Part shown: positions 43,237 through 55,100 of the stretch, one piece after another
How the letters are laid out: each line of letters begins with the position of its first letter
Position numbering within the stretch: position 1 is the first letter of the stretch
DNA from: Stratiformator vulcanicus
Lineage (GTDB): Bacteria > Planctomycetota > Planctomycetia > Planctomycetales > Planctomycetaceae
DNA: 64,000 nucleotides
Assembly: GCF_007744515.1 (NCBI RefSeq)
Contig: NZ_CP036268.1
Span: 4,645,113 to 4,709,112, forward strand
Direction of reading: 5' to 3'
Notes under the pieces: model-generated
Seen by the model: only the letters and a program-made list of their open reading frames with translations
Database searches by the model: none
What the model was told of the DNA's origin: nothing
Translations under genes and position numbers: made by a program

Positions 43237-44775
43237 GTGACCCGCCCAGCCAAGTTCTTCTCGTTTGCTGCCGCATTTTTCGCCGCCGGGTATGCCGGGC
43301 TGATCGCGCTGACCGGTTGCCTCGCAGCGTTGCTGGCGGGGGAGTCCCCCTTCTACCTGTTCACGCGGCAGTTCTGGATCGACGAGTCGATCACGTTCAT
43401 GCTGGCGGAGTTGCGGAACCCCGTTACGCAGGTGCAGCGGCTCGCCGAAGGGGCCGACCTGAATCCGCCGGGGCATCTGTTCCTACTCGACCTGTGGCAC
43501 CTCATTTGGTTTTGGCCGTCGGAAATCTCGGTGCGGGTCTTCAGCCTCGCATCGGTCGCGGTCGGGGCGACCGCGGTGGTGCTGACGCTTCGGAAGACAT
43601 TCGACGTTCAGACGGCATTCATCGCGACGGCGACTGTGCTGCTTGTGCAGCAGTCACTTTTGATGCAGGCGTTCGAGGGGCGGTTCTACGCACCGCTGTT
43701 CGGAGCGGCCGGCCTGCTCTGCTTAGCACTTAATTCGCGCGATCGCGGCTGGTGGACGCCGCTCTCGATCTTCCTCGCGGCCGCCCTACTCTGTTCGATT
43801 CATTACTTCGGCCTGTTCTCGGCGGTCCTCGCGGTCACCGGCTATGCGGCGGGAAATCTGCCGAACGTAAAACGAGCCCTTTCTCGAATAATCGCCGGGG
43901 CTGCGGGCGTCGGTACGATGGTGCTTTACATCCCGCTGATGCAAGCTCAGAAAGCGGCGTTGGGTGACGCCCCGACGTGGCTGGAACCGCCGCTGTTTCA
44001 AGATATAGCGGCGTTTCTTATAAGCAGCTACGCAGCGACGGCTATTCTTCTGGCCGCAATCGCGGCCACTTTATCCGTGTTGTGGATTCGCCCTCCGTTT
44101 AACCCGAGCTGTAATTACTCAATTAACTCACCCGCAGCCCTCACGACGGTGCTCTCGTTTCTTGTGCTCCCATTCGTGATGCTTTGGTTCACTTATGTGG
44201 TTCAGCCGGCGTACGCCCCCCGCTACGGGATTAATACCGGAATCGGGGTCATGGGTGTCGCCGCGTTTCTCCTCCGCGGAACTAATCGAAGGATTCAGCT
44301 CGCGCTGATCGCAACCTGCGTGCTGATCGGCGTGACAACTCTCGTCACTGCGAAATCGCGATTTCGCCCGCCGCTGTTCGGGCTCGACCGGCCCGTCGCC
44401 GCGGCGATTAACCCTGCGCGTGATCAGATCTCCGCCGAGACACCGCTTATCGCCTATCGTTATCTCGGCATTCAGGCGTGGCGTTACGGCGGGCTGCCCG
44501 CCGATCACCTGCGAATTTTGATGCCCGACATCGACCGTGACGGCAAGCTTCTCGACCGACATCAATGGAGAATGCTCGAGAACGTCGCTGACGCGATGGA
44601 GGCCCCCCGGCCAATCGGCGTTTTGGAATTAAGCACGCTGCGCCAGTTCTTTCTTTTGCGAGACGGCAGCGAAACTCAGCTCGACTTAAGCTCTCTTGAC
44701 GAGCCGCCCTTTGAGAGAAAACTAGTTGACGAAGTCGATGGGCGCCTCTCCCTCTATTATTTTGAGATTCAGTGA
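43237..44775 (+). CDS. GT-C fold glycosyltransferase (GT39/ArnT-like)
   Basis: Multi-spanning membrane glycosyltransferase of the GT-C class, which uses lipid-linked sugar donors. The acidic-loop signature FWIDESITFMLAE lies near residue 47, and the next loop reads ADLNPPGHLFLLDLWHLIW, typical of PMT/GT39 enzymes, with a catalytic Asp candidate in the first. There are about ten further helices. The length is 512 residues from GTG 43237. The acceptor is unknown; the nearby sulfotransferases suggest a surface polysaccharide or glycoprotein. Confidence 0.8.
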   Translation: MTRPAKFFSFAAAFFAAGYAGLIALTGCLAALLAGESPFYLFTRQFWIDESITFMLAELRNPVTQVQRLAEGADLNPPGHLFLLDLWHLIWFWPSEISVRVFSLASVAVGATAVVLTLRKTFDVQTAFIATATVLLVQQSLLMQAFEGRFYAPLFGAAGLLCLALNSRDRGWWTPLSIFLAAALLCSIHYFGLFSAVLAVTGYAAGNLPNVKRALSRIIAGAAGVGTMVLYIPLMQAQKAALGDAPTWLEPPLFQDIAAFLISSYAATAILLAAIAATLSVLWIRPPFNPSCNYSINSPAALTTVLSFLVLPFVMLWFTYVVQPAYAPRYGINTGIGVMGVAAFLLRGTNRRIQLALIATCVLIGVTTLVTAKSRFRPPLFGLDRPVAAAINPARDQISAETPLIAYRYLGIQAWRYGGLPADHLRILMPDIDRDGKLLDRHQWRMLENVADAMEAPRPIGVLELSTLRQFFLLRDGSETQLDLSSLDEPPFERKLVDEVDGRLSLYYFEIQ

Positions 44776-44797
44776 CCGAGTGGCAACGAACCTTAAT

Positions 44798-47700
44798 TCA
44801 CCGGCCTTTGTTTTCTAAGAACTCTTCGAACTGAGCAGCCGAGAGCACGAGCAACCCTTCGCTGGTGCCCAGATATAATTTGTTATTCGCGGCGGCGAGC
44901 GAGAATACTTCCAAGTCAACTCCCCCCACGATCTGATAAAGTCTCCCCGCCTTCGGGTCTCCAGCCAACAGCCCGTGCCCGGTGGCGAAGAGGAAGTGAT
45001 CTTGCCAATAAATGAAGTCAAAAGTATCGGATAGTTCGAACGACGTTGATTGAAAAAAAGTGGGGTCGTCGAGATATGCCCGGATTTCTGGGCGCAGCGG
45101 CGTACCCCCCGACTGCTTCATGGTCAGGATCTGATTCCCATGCAATCGCACACGATTTTTAAATTCGGATTTGATGACCTTTTGTTCGTCCGGCAGATAA
45201 GCGACATCGACCCACTCAAGTCGCACGGAGGGATGAGGCGGTAAATCCAACTTCAGTTCTTCGGAAATCTTCGTTCTCAGATCGAGACAAAAGGCATTTG
45301 CGTATTCGGTCACGGCGTAGAGCATGGCTTGGCCGTGCGTGATTTTGAGCGCGGCATCTACCCGCCCGTTCTTCTCATCCGGGGTTGCCTTCCAGATCTG
45401 ATTGGCAACTCCCTCCTCCGAAATTTCATAGATCGCTCCCTCGCCGCCAACCGCAAACCCTTTTCCATACCCAACTGACAAATCTCTAACCGATCGAGAC
45501 CCTGGCAGCAGTTGCGTGACGCTGTCCGTTTTCGCGTCAACGCGAAAGCCGAACGCCCAAGGTCTTCGCATCGACCCAAGGAAATAAGGCCCGTGCGAAA
45601 TACCAAAAACGGTGTCGTTCCAACTTGATAACTCTCCGACATGAACCTCTTCGGCGTTGTCAATGTTTAATTGCCCTTCACGAGTGGCCATCACACGGCC
45701 GGGCGAAACCTTTTCGTGCGGCACTTCCACTTTAATTAAGTCATGCGCGTCGAGATATTGTATCTCACCAAGTTCCCTTGCAAATTTATTCCGCCAGCGA
45801 AGAAAGTACCCGAAAGAGTCGGAGGTCGACGATGCGATGTATCCCTCTCGAATAGTGATATCAGGACCACGGGTACGTCGCACGACTTCTGGCATCTCGA
45901 ATGATCTAAGCCGTGCCAGCATCTTTCGTTTCTGTTCATTTGACTTGGCGTCCGGCAGTGCCTTTCCGATTATTGTGGAATACCAATACACCGCTTCGAG
46001 GTCGGTCTCTTCAAGCGTATCTAAAAGACGAATGAGATCATCAGGATCGATCGCAAGTCGAGACGTCCCGCCAATCGCGTCTGAAATTCCCACGCAGCCA
46101 TGACTGAACAGCATCAGTCTCGTGTTCTGTGAGTTCAAATGGGCGTCCCGAAAGGAGACGGAAGCTTCAGCCGCAGCGACCAACTCGTCAACAATGTCTT
46201 TGCCGCCGCCCTTGCTGCCGCGAGCCCTCGCCATCAGTACGGCACGCATTATGTGGCCGCAACATTTTTTAATAGGATGAGGTAATTCGACGAGGCGGTC
46301 AGCGAACTTCCATTCATCGGCCGTTGGCATAATCTTCTTGTTACGGGTGGCGGGATCAGCCGACAAGAACAGACGAGTCGCTTCGGGCAACAGGAAGGCT
46401 TGATTGTGTTCAACGCTTGAATCATCCCCATCCAGATTCTGATCTAGAATTTCGCGATAATTGGCCGCCCGTTCCGCAGGTTCCAGATCATGATCAAGGT
46501 ACATTCTGGTGGCCCACTGTTTCGCCGCCAAGGTGAAGCCCGTCTTACCCATTCGACCTCGAATAATTTGACGTGCGATTGGCTCGCGTTGCTCGGGGAA
46601 AGCACGAATATACAGGCCGTCATAAAACGATCCGACACCCGCTCCGGCGACAGTAAAGTAGGTTAGTGACGTTTCTCGATCTCTACGAAGCCGAAGGGCC
46701 GTGACGGCGTAATCCATTGCCGAGACCAAATATGCTTTCGCATCCGCTTCGACTTTAAAACTAGGGCTATAATAACGACCAGAATGGTAGTTCGCCGATT
46801 TTTTCGCCATAGCATGCAGCAATAGCGAGGTGAGAGCCAACAGGTCGGGATCATCTGCCCGAAACAAAAGAGCGTTTTCGGCGGCGGTCATCGCCCGTGA
46901 AAGTTCAGGCCATTCTGTGCGATGATGTCGTTTAAAATGCGGGTTGCCATCTCGATCAAAAAATTTCCCGTCGCGGGAAGCGAGCGGCATCAGCGCAAAT
47001 GCTTGATCCTTTAAGACTGTGTATTCATCATAATTCCGGCCGGCGGCCAGTTTGCGTTTCACTTCTTCCGGGACGTACTCTGAAATGTCGTCGAGTCGCG
47101 TACGGACTGCCGCTGCAATCTCTTTGGGATTCGAATTGTTGTAAGGGAATTCCATTTTCTCCGCCGGGAATAGTCCGGTCGGCGACAGAAAATAGATGGT
47201 GAGCAATTCGGGCTCGACAAAATCTTTCTCTTTCCGCCATCTTTTCTTGTTGTCCGCCTCAACATCACTGGGGGCGGAAAGTCGTCCCAGAATTAAGATG
47301 TCAGAGGGTGCCGAAGTCATACTCTGTTTGACACGTTTGGTCAGTCCGCCGCGCGCTAATTGAAATTCTTTAAGAATATTGGTCGGGAACAGCCGCTCGC
47401 GGAGCACGATTCGATCCGCATTGAACAGGCCACGTCTGAGGTGGCGATGCACGTTGTCGGTCAGTTCAGGCATGAACTTGACCCCCTGCTCCGATGTGAT
47501 GGACCCCAGAGCCAGTTCCAACGAACTGTCGTCGCGCCGGACGAGGTCCACCTCGCGGGACATCCTGAGCACGATCTGACGCGAAGCGCTGATGAGATCG
47601 TCGGACGACTCGGTCGTAAAATCGGTGACAACCGTGCCTCGCGGGAAAGCCGTCACAATGGCGCGAAGCCCCTCTTCGTCTGAATCCGGAACCCGCACGG

Positions 47701-48016
47701 TTGCCAGATAATCGCAACCGAGCAGTTGGCCGACCTTGAGATCGGTCCGCTCTTGGGAGAGATTCAGTTCCTGTTCGGCCACGATCTTGGAAATCGCAGC
47801 CCGCTCCAACACGTCGCCAGTCCACAGTTCCAAAAGATCGGCCTGAAGCAAGGTCTCGACCGCTGCGGAGCGATCCGACGTTCCTCCCTTTTCATCCGAC
47901 GTAAACAACGCGAGGCGGCGGGTTCCCTCTGCCTCGGCGGCAACACCATTGGGCATGGCGAACAGGAGAGCCACTAAGAGCGGGCAATAGCGAGAAAAGA
48001 ACTCGGCACAACTCAT
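44798..48016 (-). CDS. Large secreted protein: CsgG-like domain plus beta-propeller
   Basis: After a signal peptide (YCPLLVALLFAMPNGVAA), residues about 30-160 have the pattern of CsgG/TolB-like peptidoglycan- or lipoprotein-associated domains: RRLALFTSDEKGGTS, then ADLLELWTGDVLERAAISKI and VGQLLGCDYLATVRV. A long helical middle (about 400-650) follows. The C-terminal third consists of repeated segments of propeller type (for example VEHAQNDTVFGISHGPYFLG-like strands, then KLYLGTSEGLLVLSAAQF). The length is 1072 residues. ATG 48016 was chosen because the signal peptide begins there; a longer open frame to 48139 adds non-homologous residues. The role, perhaps envelope quality control, is not known. 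Confidence 0.7.
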   Translation of the reverse strand: MSCAEFFSRYCPLLVALLFAMPNGVAAEAEGTRRLALFTSDEKGGTSDRSAAVETLLQADLLELWTGDVLERAAISKIVAEQELNLSQERTDLKVGQLLGCDYLATVRVPDSDEEGLRAIVTAFPRGTVVTDFTTESSDDLISASRQIVLRMSREVDLVRRDDSSLELALGSITSEQGVKFMPELTDNVHRHLRRGLFNADRIVLRERLFPTNILKEFQLARGGLTKRVKQSMTSAPSDILILGRLSAPSDVEADNKKRWRKEKDFVEPELLTIYFLSPTGLFPAEKMEFPYNNSNPKEIAAAVRTRLDDISEYVPEEVKRKLAAGRNYDEYTVLKDQAFALMPLASRDGKFFDRDGNPHFKRHHRTEWPELSRAMTAAENALLFRADDPDLLALTSLLLHAMAKKSANYHSGRYYSPSFKVEADAKAYLVSAMDYAVTALRLRRDRETSLTYFTVAGAGVGSFYDGLYIRAFPEQREPIARQIIRGRMGKTGFTLAAKQWATRMYLDHDLEPAERAANYREILDQNLDGDDSSVEHNQAFLLPEATRLFLSADPATRNKKIMPTADEWKFADRLVELPHPIKKCCGHIMRAVLMARARGSKGGGKDIVDELVAAAEASVSFRDAHLNSQNTRLMLFSHGCVGISDAIGGTSRLAIDPDDLIRLLDTLEETDLEAVYWYSTIIGKALPDAKSNEQKRKMLARLRSFEMPEVVRRTRGPDITIREGYIASSTSDSFGYFLRWRNKFARELGEIQYLDAHDLIKVEVPHEKVSPGRVMATREGQLNIDNAEEVHVGELSSWNDTVFGISHGPYFLGSMRRPWAFGFRVDAKTDSVTQLLPGSRSVRDLSVGYGKGFAVGGEGAIYEISEEGVANQIWKATPDEKNGRVDAALKITHGQAMLYAVTEYANAFCLDLRTKISEELKLDLPPHPSVRLEWVDVAYLPDEQKVIKSEFKNRVRLHGNQILTMKQSGGTPLRPEIRAYLDDPTFFQSTSFELSDTFDFIYWQDHFLFATGHGLLAGDPKAGRLYQIVGGVDLEVFSLAAANNKLYLGTSEGLLVLSAAQFEEFLENKGR

Positions 48017-48398
48017 CGTTGACAAATCTTTCAAATCGAATCGTTCGGCAACCACAGATTGAACGCAATCACACCAGCACTTCTGAGTTCTGGCAAGCGA
48101 GATTGTCCTCAGGAAGAAACGGCGATTTGACGGCCCCATTGCCGCCGTTTACAATCACCGACTGAACTTGATCTTTCGATCGATGAACGAAAATGGTCAA
48201 CACCTTCCGCATCGCCAGCATTATGATTCCCGGCACGACCGGGGGGCTCTGAGGTTGCGGACCGACGCATGATCGATCACAACCCTCGGGTCACCCGGCC
48301 CGGGGGTTTTTTCGTGGAAGCTCACAGCCATCAGCTATCGGCTGTCGGCTTCCTTGAATCCGAGCTGGTAGCTGAATGCTGAGAGTTGAGAGCTTCGA
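48017..48398 (+). other. Leader region of cimA
   Basis: About 380 bases contain a possible nine-codon ORF at 48223-48252 (MIPGTTGGL), a possible antiterminator pairing (48251-48257 with 48280-48287), the terminator at 48283-48312, and a block of imperfect AGCTG/GCTGA repeats at 48326-48390. No gene is seen. Confidence 0.5.
48283..48312 (+). terminator. Strong intrinsic terminator upstream of cimA
   Basis: CCCTCGGG (48283-48290) pairs with CCCGGGGG (48299-48306), eight base pairs with one G-U pair, with an eight-base loop and then six T residues. There is no plus-strand gene for it to close within the preceding 3.5 kb, so an attenuator for cimA or the end of a small RNA is more likely than a simple operon end. 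Confidence 0.75.
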
Positions 48399-50009
48399 AT
48401 GCCCCGGATCGAAATCTACGATACGACGCTTCGCGACGGCAGTCAGGGTGAGGGGGTGAACTTCTCGCTGCAGGACAAGCTGCTGATTACGCAGAAGCTC
48501 GACGACCTGGGATTCGATTTCGTCGAGGGAGGCTACCCGCTCTCGAATCCCAAGGACGCCGAGTACTTCCAGCGGGTCCGCGACCTCGATCTAAAGCATG
48601 TCAAAGTCTGCGCGTTCGGCATGACCCGACGCCGGGGCATCGATGCTTCTGAAGATGTCGGCATGGTTGCGCTGCGCGACTCACTCGCCCCGGTCTGCAC
48701 CGTGGTCGGCAAAACTTGGGACCTCCACGTGACGGAAGTACTGCGGGTCGATCTCGAAGAGAACCTCGCGATGATCCGCGACTCCGTCGGCTTTCTCTTC
48801 AGCGAAGGCCGTCGCGTCATCTATGATGCCGAGCATTACTTCGACGGCTACAAAGCGAACCCTGACTACGCTCTAAAAACGATTGCCGCCGCGGCCGATG
48901 CGGGAGCCGAAATCGTGGTCTTGTGCGACACCAACGGCGGCAGCCTGCCGGAACACGTGGCGAACTGTGTCGACGCCGCGCGGGACGCGATCTCCTGCCC
49001 CGTCGGCATTCACTGCCACAACGACTCCGATCTCGCCACGGCGAACACCTTGGCTGCCGTCGAACACGGAGCAAAGCAGGTCCAGGGCACAATCAACGGG
49101 ATCGGTGAACGCTGCGGCAACGTCGATCTCGTGGCCGCGGTCTCGAATCTTGTTCTTAAGCAAGATTATGAAGCCCTTGCCGACGGCGGAGTCGGCCGGC
49201 TGACGGAGCTTTCCCGCTACGTCTACGAACTGGCGAACATGAACTTTCGCACCAATCAGCCGTTCGTCGGTTCCAGCGCTTTCGCCCACAAGGGCGGCAT
49301 GCACGTACACGCGGTCAACCGGATCGCCCACAGCTACGAGCACCTCGACCCGGCGCTCGTCGGCAATCACCGCCGCATCCTCGTTAGCGAACTTTCCGGC
49401 CGCTCAAACATTGTCGCCGCGACGACTCGCCTGCAATTGCAGCAGGACGATGAGCTGATGAAAACAATTCTCTTTAAGGTGCAGGACCTCGAAAACGAAG
49501 GTTACCAATTTGAAGCAGCCGAGGCTTCGTTCGACCTGTTGGTTAAGAAGCTCGCCGGAACCTATGAACCGAAGTTCGAGCGGATTCACTATCGGGTTAA
49601 TGTCGAAACGGCGAGCGACACGGTTCCTGTTACAGAGGCGACTGTGAAGTTAAGAGTCGACGGGCACCTCGAACACGTGGTGGGTGAAGGGGACGGCCCG
49701 GTCAACGCCCTCGACTCCGCGCTGCGCAAGGCATTAAGACCGTATTATCCCAACCTCAGCTCGATGCAACTCATCGATTATAAAGTCCGCGTGATCAACA
49801 GCAGCGAAGGCACCGCAGCCCGGGTGCGCGTTGTGATTGAAAGCAGTGACGAGAACGACGAGTGGACCACGGTGGGCGTGAGCGAGAACGTCATCGAGGC
49901 TAGTTGGATCGCGCTCGTCGACAGCGTGGAATACAAACTGTTTAAGGACGACGGACTAATGGGCGGCGACACGACCGCGGCCCCGGCTCTGACGGAGGAA
50001 GCAATATGA
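48399..50009 (+). CDS. cimA: Citramalate synthase
   Basis: CimA condenses pyruvate with acetyl-CoA to make citramalate, the start of the threonine-independent route to isoleucine. The TIM-barrel HMGL motifs are present: IEIYDTTLRDGSQGEGV, FDFVEGGYPLSNPKDAEYF (the CimA-specific GG-P variant), VLCDTNGG and IGIHCHND-like region (VGIHCHNDSDLATANTLA). The regulatory LeuA_dimer domain covers about 370 to the end. The total is 536 residues. The start ATG 48399 has a weak GAGAG site. It overlaps the following Uma2 gene by four bases. Confidence 0.93.
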   Translation: MPRIEIYDTTLRDGSQGEGVNFSLQDKLLITQKLDDLGFDFVEGGYPLSNPKDAEYFQRVRDLDLKHVKVCAFGMTRRRGIDASEDVGMVALRDSLAPVCTVVGKTWDLHVTEVLRVDLEENLAMIRDSVGFLFSEGRRVIYDAEHYFDGYKANPDYALKTIAAAADAGAEIVVLCDTNGGSLPEHVANCVDAARDAISCPVGIHCHNDSDLATANTLAAVEHGAKQVQGTINGIGERCGNVDLVAAVSNLVLKQDYEALADGGVGRLTELSRYVYELANMNFRTNQPFVGSSAFAHKGGMHVHAVNRIAHSYEHLDPALVGNHRRILVSELSGRSNIVAATTRLQLQQDDELMKTILFKVQDLENEGYQFEAAEASFDLLVKKLAGTYEPKFERIHYRVNVETASDTVPVTEATVKLRVDGHLEHVVGEGDGPVNALDSALRKALRPYYPNLSSMQLIDYKVRVINSSEGTAARVRVVIESSDENDEWTTVGVSENVIEASWIALVDSVEYKLFKDDGLMGGDTTAAPALTEEAI

Positions 50010-50659
50010 CAACTGGCGCAGCCGCGACACCGACCGAAGCTCAACATTTATTGGTCGGTGAGACTAATGTCATGCCGCTCCGAGTCGAGCAGTATCAGAA
50101 GATGGTCGAGATCGGCATGCTCCCGGAGCACGCCTCCGTCGAGCTTCTTGATGGGCTGCTCGTTATTAAAGACCGCCGCGACGGCGAAGGCGATATTATG
50201 ACAGAAGGTAGATTTCACAGAGCGATTCGGGGACTCCTTGCCGAATTGATTGCGGACCAACTCGACCGCTCCATCGCGTTCGTCGATCAAAACAGCCCGT
50301 TTGAGCTTAAACCATTCAGTGTCCCCGAGCCGGACGTCTACGTGGCACGCGGTACCCGCAGAGACTACTTCCAAAAGCTGCCTGCCGCTTCAGATATGTT
50401 ACTTGTCGCAGAAATAGCTCACAGCTCGCTTCCGGGTGATCGATCATCCAAATTTGCTCGTTATGCCTCTGCCGGCATTCCGAATTATTGGATCGTAAAC
50501 GTCCCCGCATCGATCGTTGAGGCGTGGTCTGCTCCGGTGCCGGAAAAGAACATCTATACGAAGAGTACTGTTTACCAAAGGGACGACACAATCTCACTCG
50601 ATTTGCTGCCGGACCTCGGCCTCACTGTTGCAGCGAAAGACTTTCTCCCGGAAGAATAA
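50006..50659 (+). CDS. Uma2-family (DUF820) putative nuclease
   Basis: The second Uma2 protein in the window has 217 residues. The core is visible as HASVELLDGLLVIKDRRDG, then SVPEPDVYVARGTRRDY, LLVAEIAHSSLPGDRSSKFA and GIPNYWIVN. The Glu of LLVAEIA and the Asp of EPDVYV are the expected PD-(D/E)XK residues. The ATG overlaps the cimA stop codon by four bases, so the expression is coupled. It shares the family but little close sequence with the copy at 34920. Confidence 0.85.
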   Translation: MTTGAAATPTEAQHLLVGETNVMPLRVEQYQKMVEIGMLPEHASVELLDGLLVIKDRRDGEGDIMTEGRFHRAIRGLLAELIADQLDRSIAFVDQNSPFELKPFSVPEPDVYVARGTRRDYFQKLPAASDMLLVAEIAHSSLPGDRSSKFARYASAGIPNYWIVNVPASIVEAWSAPVPEKNIYTKSTVYQRDDTISLDLLPDLGLTVAAKDFLPEE

Positions 50660-50725
50660 TCCGGCCGAACATAACGTCAGCTTTCGCTCTCTCGCTCCCA
50701 CCTTTCTGCTTTCGACGCCTCTCCC

Positions 50726-53892
<3,167 letters not shown>

Positions 53893-53896
<4 letters not shown>

Positions 53897-54267
53897 GCGG
53901 GGAGGCCATCGTGTCTTACGACCTCGAAAGACAAGGAATATATGTTCCACTAGATGAGTCTGCTGCCGGACAGCAGTCCCTGCGAGAGTCGGTATATCAA
54001 GTCAGAGTTGGAGTCAGCGAAGTCTTTTCCGACCGGTGGTACAAGAACCTCTTCGACGGCATTAATCGTCACTGTGGTTCGTTGATCGATGAACATGAAA
54101 CCGAAGAGATTCGCCCCGATTTAGTTCCTCAAGTCATTCGAGCCATCGAATCACATCGGCATAACTGCCCGCCGCGTCCCGGCCACGAAAGTGAATTCAT
54201 CGAACAGCTCGAAGTCGCGGCCAATCTTGCGTTGGCGAATGGCCGCCCGATAATCTTTGTGATGTAA
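53893..54267 (+). CDS. Small protein overlapping valS, function unknown
   Basis: The 124-residue frame starts at GTG 53893, sharing four bases with the valS stop, or at a later GTG (53911). It is acidic and mostly helical, with features such as REIYQVR-like strands and HRHNCPPRPGHESEFIEQLE. No family is recognised. A short hairpin follows. Overlap and length argue for a real gene, but it has no homology evidence. Confidence 0.5.
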
Positions 54268-54279
54268 CGGTTGTGAGTG

Positions 54280-54301
54280 CTTCGTATCAGCACGAAGTTT
54301 T
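54280..54301 (+). terminator. Candidate terminator after the valS unit
   Basis: CTTCGT (54280-54285) and ACGAAG (54292-54297) form a six-base stem with loop ATCAGC and TTTT behind. An alternative pairing GTGCT/AGCAC overlaps it. Confidence 0.4.
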
Positions 54302-54438
54302 GGCAATCGAAGCTTTTGAGGCCACCTAACTCCCTGCGAGCCATAGCCCGGAAGATAGTTCAACAAGCCGTGGGTCCTGAGACCCGCGGATCGATCGCGG
54401 GGCGAATCCGGAACGAGTTTGAGAAAGTGGGTGGGATT

Positions 54439-54553
54439 GCTGGGGACAGCCTCGAAGAGCCGCCCAAGCGACCGCGGGGTAATTGTTGCAGTATTAATTT
54501 ACTTGCCGTAAGAGGCGATCCACTGGGGGAAGGCGAAAGCGCCTGTCCCCAGC
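54439..54553. repeat. Inverted repeat GCTGGGGACAG / CTGTCCCCAGC
   Basis: An 11-base arm at 54439-54449 has an exact inverse at 54543-54553, about 93 bases apart. It has the look of a small mobile or extragenic element remnant; no ORF or target-site duplication is recognised. Confidence 0.5.
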
Positions 54554-54722
54554 CACCCGTTGGATTCCGGCCACTATCTGTTTCGCAAGCGTGAGCTGAA
54601 TACTCCGGCAGCTGCGCCGCACGGACGGTGTCCGTGCCACTCGGGATTTATTAGTTTCACTTCCGTAGTCGGCCTCCAATTCTTTCTTAATGTTCTCAAG
54701 CGGCATCTTGTGCCTGTCGGCA

Positions 54723-54787
54723 CCCGGCCATCAAAGGCCGGGCTACCCAATTTCTGCTAACAGCTAAACGCTAATAGCTAACAGCTT
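54723..54787. repeat. CCCGGCC hairpin and AGCTA-type filler repeats
   Basis: CCCGGCC (54723-54729) and GGCCGGG (54736-54742) form a hairpin; behind it the bases 54754-54787 are a run of imperfect CTAACAGCTAA-like words. A similar AGCTG/GCTGA filler precedes cimA at 48326-48390. Confidence 0.5.
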
Positions 54788-54951
54788 CTGAAAAAAATCG
54801 GACGCGCGCCCGGCAGTTTTGCCGCGGCAACATCCGCCGCATGGGGATAACGCAGTCAAGTGACTGCTCCCACCGGCGGGGCGAACAGAGGCGGTGCGCA
54901 CCGTGTGTTCCTCTACTCAAGGAAAGATGGTTGCGCGGTCCTAAACTTCGG

Positions 54952-55088
54952 GTGCCGGGGTGCGTCTCGCCCCCGCAGTGTGCGGCTCGTTACCTCATTG
55001 CATCGATTCCAGCCGTCGACTGTCACGGGAGCGAGCTGTGCAAGGACAATGCGAGCGTTCCGATGCGGGGGCGACACGCCCCCGGCAC
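54952..55088. repeat. Family C inverted-repeat element (137 bp)
   Basis: The head GTGCCGGGGTGCGTCTCGCC (54952) and the inverse tail ending CGACACGCCCCCGGCAC (55088) bracket about 85 bases. The terminal arms of some 25 bases match except for two or three places. The same structure is at 63768-63918; the tandem copy is at 22328-22650. Confidence 0.85.
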
Positions 55089-55100
55089 ACGCGCATTCAC

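Larger units (their letters stand above)
54268..55100. other. Intergenic region filled with repeat remnants
   Basis: About 830 bases without a supported gene. It holds a hairpin terminator candidate (54280-54301), an inverted pair of GCTGGGGACAG (54439-54553), a CCCGGCC/GGCCGGG hairpin (54723-54742), a block of GCTAACAGCTA-type repeats (54754-54787) and the family C pair (54952-55088). Confidence 0.65.

Noticed and set aside
44815-48016. Short frames within the large CsgG-like gene
   Set aside because: They are alternative-frame shadows of one long continuous gene.
54277-54594. Open frame in the region after valS
   Set aside because: It runs across repeat remnants and a hairpin, with no family pattern.
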